From NCBI GenBank assembly GCA_030610745.1, contig JAUWRC010000003.1, positions 1 to 31,192 on the forward strand: a stretch of 31,192 nucleotides of DNA, read 5' to 3'. This DNA comes from Clostridia bacterium. Its GTDB lineage: Bacteria; Aerophobota; Aerophobia; Aerophobales; AE-B3A. The notes below the pieces were generated by a model. It searched no databases. It was given only the letters and a program-made list of their open reading frames with translations, and was not told the DNA's origin. Below are positions 1-6,564 of the stretch, piece by piece (position 1 is the first letter of the stretch; each line of letters starts with the position of its first letter). Made by a program: the position numbers and the translations under genes.

Positions 1-117
1 TTTTCCTTCACCCTCATCGGGGAGATAGTAGATAAAGAAGAAGGAATTTGCCTTATAGATAAAACGGGCAGCCGAACCAAAATAAAAAATAGAGGATACG
101 ATCATTTTCTGAACTAA
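1..117 (+). CDS. thiL: C-terminal end of a ThiL-like kinase (partial, start lies off the window)
   Basis: The window opens inside a reading frame that stops at a TAA at 115-117, leaving 38 codons. The peptide ends in a GYDHF motif preceded by an IGEI...L.D..G pattern. This is how thiamine-monophosphate kinases (AIR-synthase/ThiL superfamily, which phosphorylate thiamine monophosphate to thiamine diphosphate) usually end. Only the C-terminus is visible, so no ATP-binding or catalytic residue can be checked. Another AIR-synthase-fold kinase is possible. It lies 21 bases before gap on the same strand, so the two are probably co-transcribed. Confidence 0.5.
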   Translation, partial: FSFTLIGEIVDKEEGICLIDKTGSRTKIKNRGYDHFLN

Positions 118-138
118 AATAAAGGAGGAGAGAGAGAC

Positions 139-1143
139 ATGGGAAAAGTAGCCATTAATGGGTTTGGGAGAATTGGAAGGCTTACTTTAAGAGCAGCCTT
201 AGAGGAGGGAACAGATTTAGATTTTGTAGCTGTAAATGATCTGGTAGATGCTAAAACATTAGCCCATTTATTTAAGTATGATTCTATTCATGGAATCTAT
301 CAGGGTGAAGTGACGGCAAAGGAGAAGAGTATAATAGTTGATGGGAAAGAGCTCAGAGTTTGTTCAGAGAGGGATCCGGCAAATCTTCCCTGGAAAGAGA
401 TGGGTGTAGATATAGTAGTAGAATCTACAGGTTTCTTCCGAAAAAAAGAGGACGCAGCTTCTCACCTGAAGGCAGGGGCTAAAAAGGTAATCATCTCCGC
501 TCCGGCTAAGGGAGAGATGCCAACTATAGTTATGGGGGTAAATGAGGAAACCTACAATCCTTCCACCGATGATATTGTTTCCAATGCCTCTTGTACCACC
601 AACTGCTTAGCTCCCATGGTTAAAGTTTTAATGGATAATTTTGGGATAAAGCGGGCCCTGATGACTACCATTCATTCTTATACTAGTGATCAGGTTCTAC
701 AAGATGGGCCTCATAAAGATTTGAGGAGAGCCAGAGCGGCTGCTCTTTCTATGATTCCTACCACTACAGGAGCAGCGATAGCTGTAGGAAAGGTGATACC
801 CCAGTTAGAGGGAAAAATAAATGGCCTGGCTATTCGGGTTCCCACTCCTGATGTGAGTTTAATAGATCTGGTGGCTGAACTGGAGAAAGAAGCCACAGTA
901 GATGAGATAAAGTCAGCTTTCAAAAAAGCTTCCCAGGGAAACTTGAAAGGGATTCTGAAATTTTGTGAGGAGCCTTTAGTTTCCCATGATTTTACCACTG
1001 ACCCTGCCTCGGCTATTGTAGATGCAGATTCTACTTACGTAGTTGAAGGGAAAATGGTAAAAGTTTTAGGCTGGTATGATAATGAATGGGGATATTCCTG
1101 TCGAATAGTAGATTTAGCAGAGTATATTCAAAGCCGTATGTAG
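139..1143 (+). CDS. gap: glyceraldehyde-3-phosphate dehydrogenase, type I
   Basis: This cytosolic glycolytic enzyme oxidises glyceraldehyde-3-phosphate to 1,3-bisphosphoglycerate with NAD. The 334-residue length is normal for the family. The N-terminal Rossmann motif INGFGRIGR lies at residues 6-14. The catalytic cysteine is C152 in the SNASCTTNC motif (148-156), and the paired histidine is H179. The C-terminal WYDNEWGYS motif is present. The ATG follows a strong AAGGAGGAG ribosome site. The gene heads a gap-pgk-(cassette)-tpiA-secG run, with 22 bases between it and pgk, which fits an operon. There is no promoter-like sequence in the 21 bases before it, so transcription probably enters from upstream. 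Confidence 0.97.
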   Translation: MGKVAINGFGRIGRLTLRAALEEGTDLDFVAVNDLVDAKTLAHLFKYDSIHGIYQGEVTAKEKSIIVDGKELRVCSERDPANLPWKEMGVDIVVESTGFFRKKEDAASHLKAGAKKVIISAPAKGEMPTIVMGVNEETYNPSTDDIVSNASCTTNCLAPMVKVLMDNFGIKRALMTTIHSYTSDQVLQDGPHKDLRRARAAALSMIPTTTGAAIAVGKVIPQLEGKINGLAIRVPTPDVSLIDLVAELEKEATVDEIKSAFKKASQGNLKGILKFCEEPLVSHDFTTDPASAIVDADSTYVVEGKMVKVLGWYDNEWGYSCRIVDLAEYIQSRM

Positions 1144-1165
1144 TATATCGAAAAAGGGAAGAATA

Positions 1166-2353
1166 ATGAGGAAATTAGAGGTTAAGGATCTGGATTTAGA
1201 AAATAAGCGGGTATTAATGAGGGTAGATTTTAACGTTAGTTTAGATAAAGAAGGAAAAATTAGTGATGATACAAGAATAAGGGCAGCCCTTCCTACCATC
1301 AGATATATTCTGGATAAGGGAGCCAGTCTGGTTTTGATGTCCCATTTAGGTAGACCAAAGGGAGAGGTGGTAGAAAGGCTGCGAATGGGTCCTGTAGCCC
1401 ATCGGCTAGAAAAGCTTCTAGGAAGAAAGGTTTTGAAACTGGATGATTGCGTAGGAAGTAAAGTAGAAGAGAGAGTCAAAAAGATGAGAAGGGGTGAAGT
1501 TATTCTTTTAGAGAATACTCGTTTTCACGCCGAGGAGACTAAAAATGACCCCCGGTTTGCTAAAGGGTTAGCCAGTCTGGGCGATGTTTTCGTCAATGAT
1601 GCTTTTGGAACTGCCCATCGTTCCCACGCTTCTACGGTAGGAGTAACTAAGTTTTTGCCAGCAGCGGCTGGCTTTTTGATGAATAAGGAACTAGAAGTTC
1701 TAGAAGGGATTCTTACCCATCCCAAACCTCCCTTTGTAGCTATTTTGGGAGGGGCTAAAGTTTCTGATAAGATAGGGGTACTGTCCAGTCTTTTGAGTAG
1801 ATGCCAGGATATTCTTATAGGGGGAGGAATGGCCTACACCTTTCTTAAAGCTAAGGGTCTTCCTGTAGGTAAGTCCTTGCTGGAGAAAGAAAAGATAAAA
1901 GAGGCAGAGAAGATAATGGAGCAGGCACTTGGGAAGGGGTGTAATATTCTTCTTCCTTGTGATCATCTGGTAGCCAGAGAGGCAAAAGAAGGTATGGAAA
2001 CGAGGGTAGTAGGAGAGGATGGAATTCCCTCTGATTATCTAGCTCTGGATATAGGGCCTAAGACAATTGAACTTTTTGTAAAATCCATCAAAAAGGCAAA
2101 TACCATTTTCTGGAACGGACCTATGGGGATGTTTGAGATTGAAGACTTTGCTCAAGGTACGCGGGCCATTGCTAAAGCGTTGGCCGGATCTAAGGCAAGT
2201 GTGGTGGTAGGAGGTGGTGATTCCATCGCTGCTCTAAAAAAGATGGACTTGAAAGATAAAATAGGTTATATTTCTACAGGAGGAGGTGCCTCCCTGGAAT
2301 TTTTAGAAGGAAAGGAACTGCCAGGAGTAGCAGCGCTAAGCAATAAGAGTTAA
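1166..2353 (+). CDS. pgk: phosphoglycerate kinase
   Basis: This cytosolic enzyme transfers phosphate from 1,3-bisphosphoglycerate to ADP, giving ATP and 3-phosphoglycerate. The 395-residue length matches the monomeric bacterial enzyme. Visible motifs are RVDFNV (19-24), SHLGRP (59-64), NTRF (117-120), HRSHAS (151-156), GGAKVSDK (195-202), GPMGMFE (318-324), GGGDS (349-353) and the C-terminal TGGGASLEFLEGK (371-383). All the usual substrate and nucleotide loops are therefore intact. The ATG has an AAGGGAAG ribosome site. In many bacteria pgk is followed directly by tpiA. Here three unrelated genes and about 1.8 kb separate the two. Confidence 0.97.
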   Translation: MRKLEVKDLDLENKRVLMRVDFNVSLDKEGKISDDTRIRAALPTIRYILDKGASLVLMSHLGRPKGEVVERLRMGPVAHRLEKLLGRKVLKLDDCVGSKVEERVKKMRRGEVILLENTRFHAEETKNDPRFAKGLASLGDVFVNDAFGTAHRSHASTVGVTKFLPAAAGFLMNKELEVLEGILTHPKPPFVAILGGAKVSDKIGVLSSLLSRCQDILIGGGMAYTFLKAKGLPVGKSLLEKEKIKEAEKIMEQALGKGCNILLPCDHLVAREAKEGMETRVVGEDGIPSDYLALDIGPKTIELFVKSIKKANTIFWNGPMGMFEIEDFAQGTRAIAKALAGSKASVVVGGGDSIAALKKMDLKDKIGYISTGGGASLEFLEGKELPGVAALSNKS

Positions 2354-2438
2354 AAACTGTGAGGGCCGGGATAAGAGCTCTGTTCAGATAGATATTTTGA
2401 AAATGACCCAAATAAGGTTATAAATCTGGAGGTATAAA

Positions 2439-3179
2439 GTGAGCAGAAAATATAGCCGTCCGCCGATTGTAGAAGCTCTGTGCGAGTTTCAATTTATTCC
2501 TAGACAGCCCTGGGATATGACTATCGTTGGGCTTTTTTATGAGAAGATTAAAGAAGAATTTCCTGAAAAACAACAGCAGACAACATTTGAAATTGACTTT
2601 CGGAAGAAGGAGGGAGGAGTAGAACAGAAAGTAGGTTCTTCTCCACGGATGCAATTTCTTAGTAAGAATAAGACAATATTGGTTCAGACCGGGCCGGATT
2701 TATTAGTTGTTAACCATCTGAAGCCCTATCCTACATGGCATAAATTCTATCCTATAATACTAAAAAATTTAAAACAGTATCAAGAAATCGCACGTCCTAA
2801 GAGTTTTAAACGAATAGGTTTAAGATATATAAACAAGATAGAAATTGCTGAAAAATCTGTAGAATTAGCCGATTATTTTAATTATTATCCTTTTTTACCC
2901 GAAAAACTTCCGCAGACTCATGAAACTTTTAATGTTCGGGTAGGAATACCATTCGTTGAAGGCCGTGACCGTTTATTGTTAACACTTGCTAGCACTTCTT
3001 CGAAGAAGCCTGACAGTATAGCCTTTGTTCTTGATTTAGATTATGTTATGGTTTCTCCTGAGAAAGTGGAAATTGAAAAAACAGAAGAGTGGATTGAGGA
3101 GGCACATACGGAAATTGAAAAAGGCTTTGAGGCTTGTATTACGGAGAAATGTAGAGATCTTTTTAAGGAGGAGAAATAA
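2439..3179 (+). CDS. TIGR04255-type protein of unknown function
   Basis: The function is unknown. The 246-residue protein has the features I associate with the sporadically distributed TIGR04255 family: an N-terminal PPIVEALCEF motif (8-17), a central LKPYPTWHKF stretch, an RIGLRYINKI motif, and a C-terminal W-x(3)-AH-x(2)-IE-x(3)-FE helix ending in an R-x-LF pattern. No signal peptide or membrane segment is visible. The start is a GTG after a good GGAGGT site at 2428-2433. Its stop overlaps the next start by one base (TAATG), so translation is probably coupled. The three-gene set is distinctly more AT-rich than gap and pgk, which suggests it was acquired. The family call rests on remembered motifs, not a search. 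Confidence 0.7.
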   Translation: MSRKYSRPPIVEALCEFQFIPRQPWDMTIVGLFYEKIKEEFPEKQQQTTFEIDFRKKEGGVEQKVGSSPRMQFLSKNKTILVQTGPDLLVVNHLKPYPTWHKFYPIILKNLKQYQEIARPKSFKRIGLRYINKIEIAEKSVELADYFNYYPFLPEKLPQTHETFNVRVGIPFVEGRDRLLLTLASTSSKKPDSIAFVLDLDYVMVSPEKVEIEKTEEWIEEAHTEIEKGFEACITEKCRDLFKEEK

Positions 3180-3727
3180 TGCCAGTAGCAGAAAAAGAAA
3201 GTAAACTAATAAATGCTTCATCGAGTGAATATCACAGACTGCCTTTCTTGGTAGATCGTTTCATTTCTCAATTAGAAGTGCAACATTTATTAGGGTATCA
3301 TTTAAGAATTTCAGTTCCCATGGAAGAAATTGAAGTGCCTCAAATTGAAGAGGAGTTCGGTGAAAAAGAAGAAAAGTCGATATTCTTTTCATATCAGCGA
3401 GATAGAGATATTAAATTACTAAAGAAATATTATGTAATTGAAGATGAGGATGAATTCAGAAACTTTTTTATAACTCACAATCAACTTATAAATATTCTCC
3501 TTGAAGCTCCTAAATGGATTAAAAAGATATTTGGGGACTCTGTAAAGGTACATCTTAGAGTTTATTTCGACCCTGAAGAGGATTACGAGGAACTTTTTAT
3601 TGTAATAAAGACCTCTTTAAGTCCCGAGGGAGCATTGAATCTCTTAAATATATTAGATGAAGAATGGTTTATTGAAGTTGTTGATAGGACTGGTGGGTAT
3701 TTGAATATTACTGAGGAAGCAATATGA
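3179..3727 (+). CDS. acidic hypothetical protein, middle gene of the HEPN cassette
   Basis: I do not recognise a named family. The 182-residue soluble protein is strongly acidic, with a glutamate-rich segment around residues 50-65. Its C-terminal half has an alternating hydrophobic strand pattern centred on VYFDPEEDYEELFIVIKT. I have an impression that similar DPE-x(4)-EELF-type proteins sit next to HEPN-domain genes in other genomes, but I could not test this. It starts on the ATG that overlaps the previous stop, and its own TGA overlaps the next ATG (ATGA). The three products are therefore likely made together. If the downstream HEPN protein is a toxin, this protein or the TIGR04255 protein would be the antitoxin candidate; that is inference. 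Confidence 0.6.
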   Translation: MPVAEKESKLINASSSEYHRLPFLVDRFISQLEVQHLLGYHLRISVPMEEIEVPQIEEEFGEKEEKSIFFSYQRDRDIKLLKKYYVIEDEDEFRNFFITHNQLINILLEAPKWIKKIFGDSVKVHLRVYFDPEEDYEELFIVIKTSLSPEGALNLLNILDEEWFIEVVDRTGGYLNITEEAI

Positions 3728-4101
3728 GTTTTGATTGGAGATTATATATTAAACTAGCAGATGAGTTAATAAATTTTAAAAGAAAAAATTTATTAGCTGA
3801 ATCTTACTGGCGTTCTGCTATAAGTAGAGCTTACTATGGTACTTTCTGTCTGTCTCGCAACTTTTTAAGTAAAAGGATTATTATACCTAGGAAAAATGTC
3901 CATTGGTTTGTTATTGATAGATATAAAAGATCGTCTAACCAAGAGGAAAAAAAGATTGGAATTGAGCTGGATAGATTAAAAAAAGATAGAATTGATGCAG
4001 ACTATAAAGATAGAATAAGTATAAATAAGAATTATGCACTACGTTCGTACGGAAGATCTAAAAGAATTTTGCGATTGTTGCAAAATATAGGAGCTGTTTA
4101 G
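3724..4101 (+). CDS. HEPN-domain (UPF0332-like) protein
   Basis: The 125-residue, all-helical protein carries the UPF0332/HEPN signature: RSAISRAYYGTF at 30-41, a helix with H60 near the middle, and LDRLKKDRIDADY at 82-94. HEPN proteins are often RNases in toxin-antitoxin or defence systems and usually use an R-x(4-6)-H motif. Here the R89-containing motif continues IDADY with no histidine. Nuclease activity is therefore uncertain, and it may be a non-catalytic or adaptor HEPN. No MNT nucleotidyltransferase partner is visible beside it. The start ATG overlaps the stop of the preceding gene by four bases. Composition is AT-rich and lysine/arginine-rich, unlike the flanking glycolytic genes. 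Confidence 0.75.
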   Translation: MSFDWRLYIKLADELINFKRKNLLAESYWRSAISRAYYGTFCLSRNFLSKRIIIPRKNVHWFVIDRYKRSSNQEEKKIGIELDRLKKDRIDADYKDRISINKNYALRSYGRSKRILRLLQNIGAV

Positions 4102-4155
4102 CGGTATTAATTGACTTTTATAGATTGTCTGGGGAAATCTGTGTCTGTGTTCTAA

Positions 4156-4194
4156 TTAATCGGCGAGATACGAACAACGAGCAACGAGATACGA
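4156..4194. repeat. permuted-word intergenic repeat upstream of tpiA
   Basis: This block is built from the words CGAGATACGA, ACAACGA and GCAACGA. Its first 18 bases, TTAATCGGCGAGATACGA (4156-4173), recur exactly on the minus strand at 17162-17179. There they lie immediately before the start codon of the Sua5-phosphatase gene, in the same orientation relative to the downstream gene. Confidence 0.75.
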
Positions 4195-4211
4195 TTTTAA
4201 GGAGGTAAAAG

Positions 4212-4967
4212 TTGCGAAGACCGATTTTTGGTGGAAATTGGAAGATGCATAAGACAGTGAAAGAAGCTGTTTCTACTGTGGAGGACTTAAAGAAGGAGAT
4301 AGGTGATATTGAAGGAGTAGAGGTGGTGGTCTTTCCTCCTTTTACTGCTTTAGATGCAGTTAAAGCAGTGCTTAAAGAAACCCGGATAGGTTTAGGGGCA
4401 CAGAATATGTATTGGGAGGAGAAAGGAGCTTATACAGGAGAGATATCTCCTCTTATGCTTCTTGAGACTGGATGCAGGTATGTAATTTTAGGCCACTCAG
4501 AGAGAAGGCAATATTTTGGAGAAACTAACCTCGGAATAAATAAAAAACTAAAAGCAGCTTTTTCTCTTGGGCTTGTCCCTGTTGTTTGTGTAGGAGAGAG
4601 ATTAGAGGAAAGAAAAAATGGAAAGGCCGAAGAAGTGGTAGTAGTCCAGCTAAGAGAGTGTCTGGAGAAAGTTGACCTCCAGAAGGCGCAAAAGTTGGTT
4701 ATCGCTTATGAGCCTATTTGGGCTATAGGTACAGGGGAAACAGCCACTCCTCAGCAAGCTCAGGAAATGCATCGGCTTATTAGAGGTGTTTTACTAGAGC
4801 TCCTGGGAGAAGAGCTCGCTGCCTCTATTCGTATTCAGTACGGGGGGAGCGTAAAACCAGAAAATATAAAAGATTTAATGCGTCAGAGCGATATAGATGG
4901 CGCTCTGGTAGGAGGAGCCAGTCTGCAAGCTTCCTCTTTTGCCAGAATAATCAGATACAAGGAGTAA
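4212..4967 (+). CDS. tpiA: triosephosphate isomerase
   Basis: This cytosolic TIM-barrel enzyme interconverts dihydroxyacetone phosphate and glyceraldehyde-3-phosphate. The 251-residue length is normal. Catalytic residues are visible: K11 in GGNWKMH (7-13), H95 in GHSERR (94-99) and E167 in YEPIWAIGTG (166-175). The phosphate-binding GGS motif is at 211-213. The start is TTG, supported by an AAGGAGGT ribosome site at 4199-4206 and by the conserved NWKMHKT beginning. secG begins two bases after its stop. Functionally it completes the gap-pgk-tpiA set despite the intervening cassette. Confidence 0.96.
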   Translation: MRRPIFGGNWKMHKTVKEAVSTVEDLKKEIGDIEGVEVVVFPPFTALDAVKAVLKETRIGLGAQNMYWEEKGAYTGEISPLMLLETGCRYVILGHSERRQYFGETNLGINKKLKAAFSLGLVPVVCVGERLEERKNGKAEEVVVVQLRECLEKVDLQKAQKLVIAYEPIWAIGTGETATPQQAQEMHRLIRGVLLELLGEELAASIRIQYGGSVKPENIKDLMRQSDIDGALVGGASLQASSFARIIRYKE

Positions 4968-4969
4968 AG

Positions 4970-5254
4970 ATGGGATTACTTTCAATTATTCATGTGTTAG
5001 TCTGCATTTTGCTGATAAGTGTGGTTTTGCTGCAGGTTGGAAGAGGAGCTAGTGCAGGTGCCTCTTTTGGAGGAGGAGTGAAAACCTTTTTTGGCCCTGC
5101 TGGTGCAGTTAGCTTTTTGGGGAGGGCTATCATAGTTCTGGCTGTGATTTTTGTAGTGATGACTCTTTTTTTGTCTGTTTTCTCTCCAGAAGCTAAGCCT
5201 CCCGAGATCAAGGTCGGGACTGAGACATCGGCGGTCAGAATAAATCTAGCGTAA
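4970..5254 (+). CDS. secG: preprotein translocase subunit SecG
   Basis: SecG is the small accessory subunit of the SecYEG protein-conducting channel in the inner membrane. The 94-residue protein has two membrane segments (about 3-22 and 50-70). They flank the family loop QVGRGASAGASFGGG (22-36), followed by TFFGPAGA and FLGR. The C-terminal tail is short and polar. It starts two bases after tpiA with an AAGGAG site inside the tpiA end. tpiA-secG adjacency is common in bacteria and supports the call. Confidence 0.93.
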   Translation: MGLLSIIHVLVCILLISVVLLQVGRGASAGASFGGGVKTFFGPAGAVSFLGRAIIVLAVIFVVMTLFLSVFSPEAKPPEIKVGTETSAVRINLA

Positions 5255-5267
5255 AGCGGATAGTGAA

Positions 5268-5302
5268 TCATGGTTAATAGCTCATAGTTCATGGCTCATA
5301 GG
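5268..5302. repeat. permuted-word repeat (CATAGTTCATGG type)
   Basis: Overlapping words of the form TCATGG, TAATAGCTCATAG, TTCATGG and CTCATAGG fill the stretch directly after secG. The same vocabulary appears at 6451-6473 and 15946-15980. It runs straight into the hairpin at 5301-5328. Confidence 0.6.
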
Positions 5303-5328
5303 AAAAATGGGATGCGTCCCTATTTTCC
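5301..5328. repeat. imperfect palindromic hairpin between secG and the M42 peptidase gene
   Basis: The arms GGAAAA-AT-GGGA and TCCC-TA-TTTTCC pair around a TGCG loop, with two central mismatches. It is flanked on both sides by permuted-word repeats (5268-5302 and 5331-5369). There is no T-tract after the arm, so it is not a classical terminator. It resembles REP-like hairpins. Confidence 0.6.
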
Positions 5329-5330
5329 AA

Positions 5331-5369
5331 CTACGATGTACGAAGTACGATATGCGATATACGAGTACC
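5331..5369. repeat. permuted-word repeat (TACGA type)
   Basis: The words CTACGATG, TACGAAG, TACGATATG and CGATATACGAG follow one another. The same TACGATATACGATA vocabulary is found at 16085-16100, where it forms the end of a coding sequence. Confidence 0.65.
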
Positions 5370-5388
5370 AAATGGTGAGGGGAAAAAA

Positions 5389-6447
5389 ATGCGTAAAGAT
5401 TTTTTTCAATTTCTGAAAAAATTAGTGGAGACTCCCAGTCCTTCTGGTTTTGAGCAGCCGATGCAAAGGGTGGTCAGGGAAGAGATGGCTAAGTTCAGCG
5501 ACGAGGTAAAGACCGATGTTCATGGAAATGTTATAGGAATAAAAAATCCTGAAGGCAAGCCTCGTCTAATGCTAGCTGGACACTGTGATGAAGTGGGATT
5601 TATGGTCAGGTATATTGATGAAAAGGGGTTTATCTCTTTTTCCTCCATAGGAGGAATAGATGCTCATCTTACCCCGGGAAAGAGAATGCAAATTCATAGC
5701 CGGAAGGGCCCTGTTCTGGGAGTGGTAGGGAAAAAGCCCATACATATTTTAGAAGAAGAGGAGAAAAAAAAGGTAGTTGAGCTTTCCAAGCAGTGGATTG
5801 ATATAGGAGCAAAGGATAAAAAAGAGGCGGAGAAACTGGTTTCTATTGGTGACCCTATTACTTTTTCTGGAAGATTAGAAAGACTTCAGGGTGAGTTAGT
5901 TGTTTCACGAGGATTTGATAACAAAATGGGAATTTTCGTAATCTGCGAGGTATTGAGGCGTATTGCCGAGAAACCTCTGGCAGCGGCAGTATTTGCTGCT
6001 TCCACTGTTCAGGAGGAGATCGGCCTTAGAGGAGCTCGAACAGCAGCTTATGCCATTAATCCCCAGATAGGGATTGCCATAGATGTAGGGGTAGCTACTG
6101 ACTATCCGGGGGTAGATAAAAAGAAGGAAGGAGAGATATTTATAGGGAAAGGGGTAATTCTTTATAAAGGGGCAAATATTAATCCCCGAGTGGGAGAGAT
6201 GCTTATTAAAATTGCCACCGAAGAAGATATTCCTTACCAGCTTTCGGGAGAGAGCAGAGCTACTCCCACCGATGCCAATGTTATTCAACTTAGCCGAGCT
6301 GGGGTAGCGGCAGCTCTGGTCTCTGTTCCCCTGCGTTATCTGCATAGTCCCGTAGAGATACTTTCTTTAGAAGATCTAGAGAATGCAGTAAAGCTGCTCA
6401 CTGCCTTTACCCTGCGAATAAATGAAGAGATAAATCTTATTCCCTGA
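5389..6447 (+). CDS. M42-family metallo-aminopeptidase
   Basis: This is a cytosolic, di-metal aminopeptidase of the M42 (FrvX/TET/glutamyl aminopeptidase) family that trims N-terminal residues from peptides. At 352 residues it has normal length. Metal and catalytic residues are visible: H65 and D67 in AGHCDEVGF (63-71), D177 in RGFDNKMG (174-181), E209/E210 in QEEIGLRGA (208-216), D232 in IAIDVG, and H319 in RYLHSP. The insertion between 90 and 165 is the PDZ-like dimerisation domain. M42 enzymes commonly form dodecameric tetrahedra. The ATG follows a GAGGGG site. It is the last plus-strand gene of this block and converges on the PorV-like gene. Substrate preference cannot be read from the sequence. 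Confidence 0.9.
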   Translation: MRKDFFQFLKKLVETPSPSGFEQPMQRVVREEMAKFSDEVKTDVHGNVIGIKNPEGKPRLMLAGHCDEVGFMVRYIDEKGFISFSSIGGIDAHLTPGKRMQIHSRKGPVLGVVGKKPIHILEEEEKKKVVELSKQWIDIGAKDKKEAEKLVSIGDPITFSGRLERLQGELVVSRGFDNKMGIFVICEVLRRIAEKPLAAAVFAASTVQEEIGLRGARTAAYAINPQIGIAIDVGVATDYPGVDKKKEGEIFIGKGVILYKGANINPRVGEMLIKIATEEDIPYQLSGESRATPTDANVIQLSRAGVAAALVSVPLRYLHSPVEILSLEDLENAVKLLTAFTLRINEEINLIP

Positions 6448-6450
6448 TTT

Positions 6451-6473
6451 AGTTCGTTGTTCATAGTTCGTAG
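6451..6473. repeat. permuted-word repeat next to the GTAGCGGT hairpin
   Basis: The 19-base string AGTTCGTTGTTCATAGTTC (6451-6469) recurs exactly at 15956-15974. At both places it lies just before a GTAGCGGT hairpin element, so the two repeat types travel together. Confidence 0.8.
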
Positions 6474-6486
6474 AAATAAGCGTATA

Positions 6487-6560
6487 GTAGCGGTGCGATT
6501 CATCGCACATTGTAGCGGTAAGATTTATCAGATAATATGTCGGATAAATCCGACCGCTAC
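6487..6560. repeat. GTAGCGGT/ACCGCTAC palindromic element between convergent genes
   Basis: Two GTAGCGGT arms (6487-6494 and 6512-6519) face an ACCGCTAC arm (6553-6560). The first arm is followed by GCGATTCATCGC, itself a small palindrome. Inner pairing between GATTTATC and GGATAAATCC adds structure. The 22 bases 6487-6508 match 25874-25895 with one mismatch. It fills the space between two convergent genes and ends four bases from the stop of the PorV-like gene, so it could serve as a bidirectional transcript end. Confidence 0.85.
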
Positions 6561-6564
6561 TTTT

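Noticed and set aside
2397..2424. TTGAAA-N16-TATAAA resembling a private promoter for the HEPN cassette
   Set aside because: Transcription would start near 2431, inside the GGAGGT ribosome site of the GTG start, so it would remove the site. Probably chance in AT-rich DNA.
5255..5388. A tRNA after secG, which is common in bacteria
   Set aside because: The gap contains only word repeats and an imperfect hairpin; no cloverleaf or CCA-type end can be drawn.
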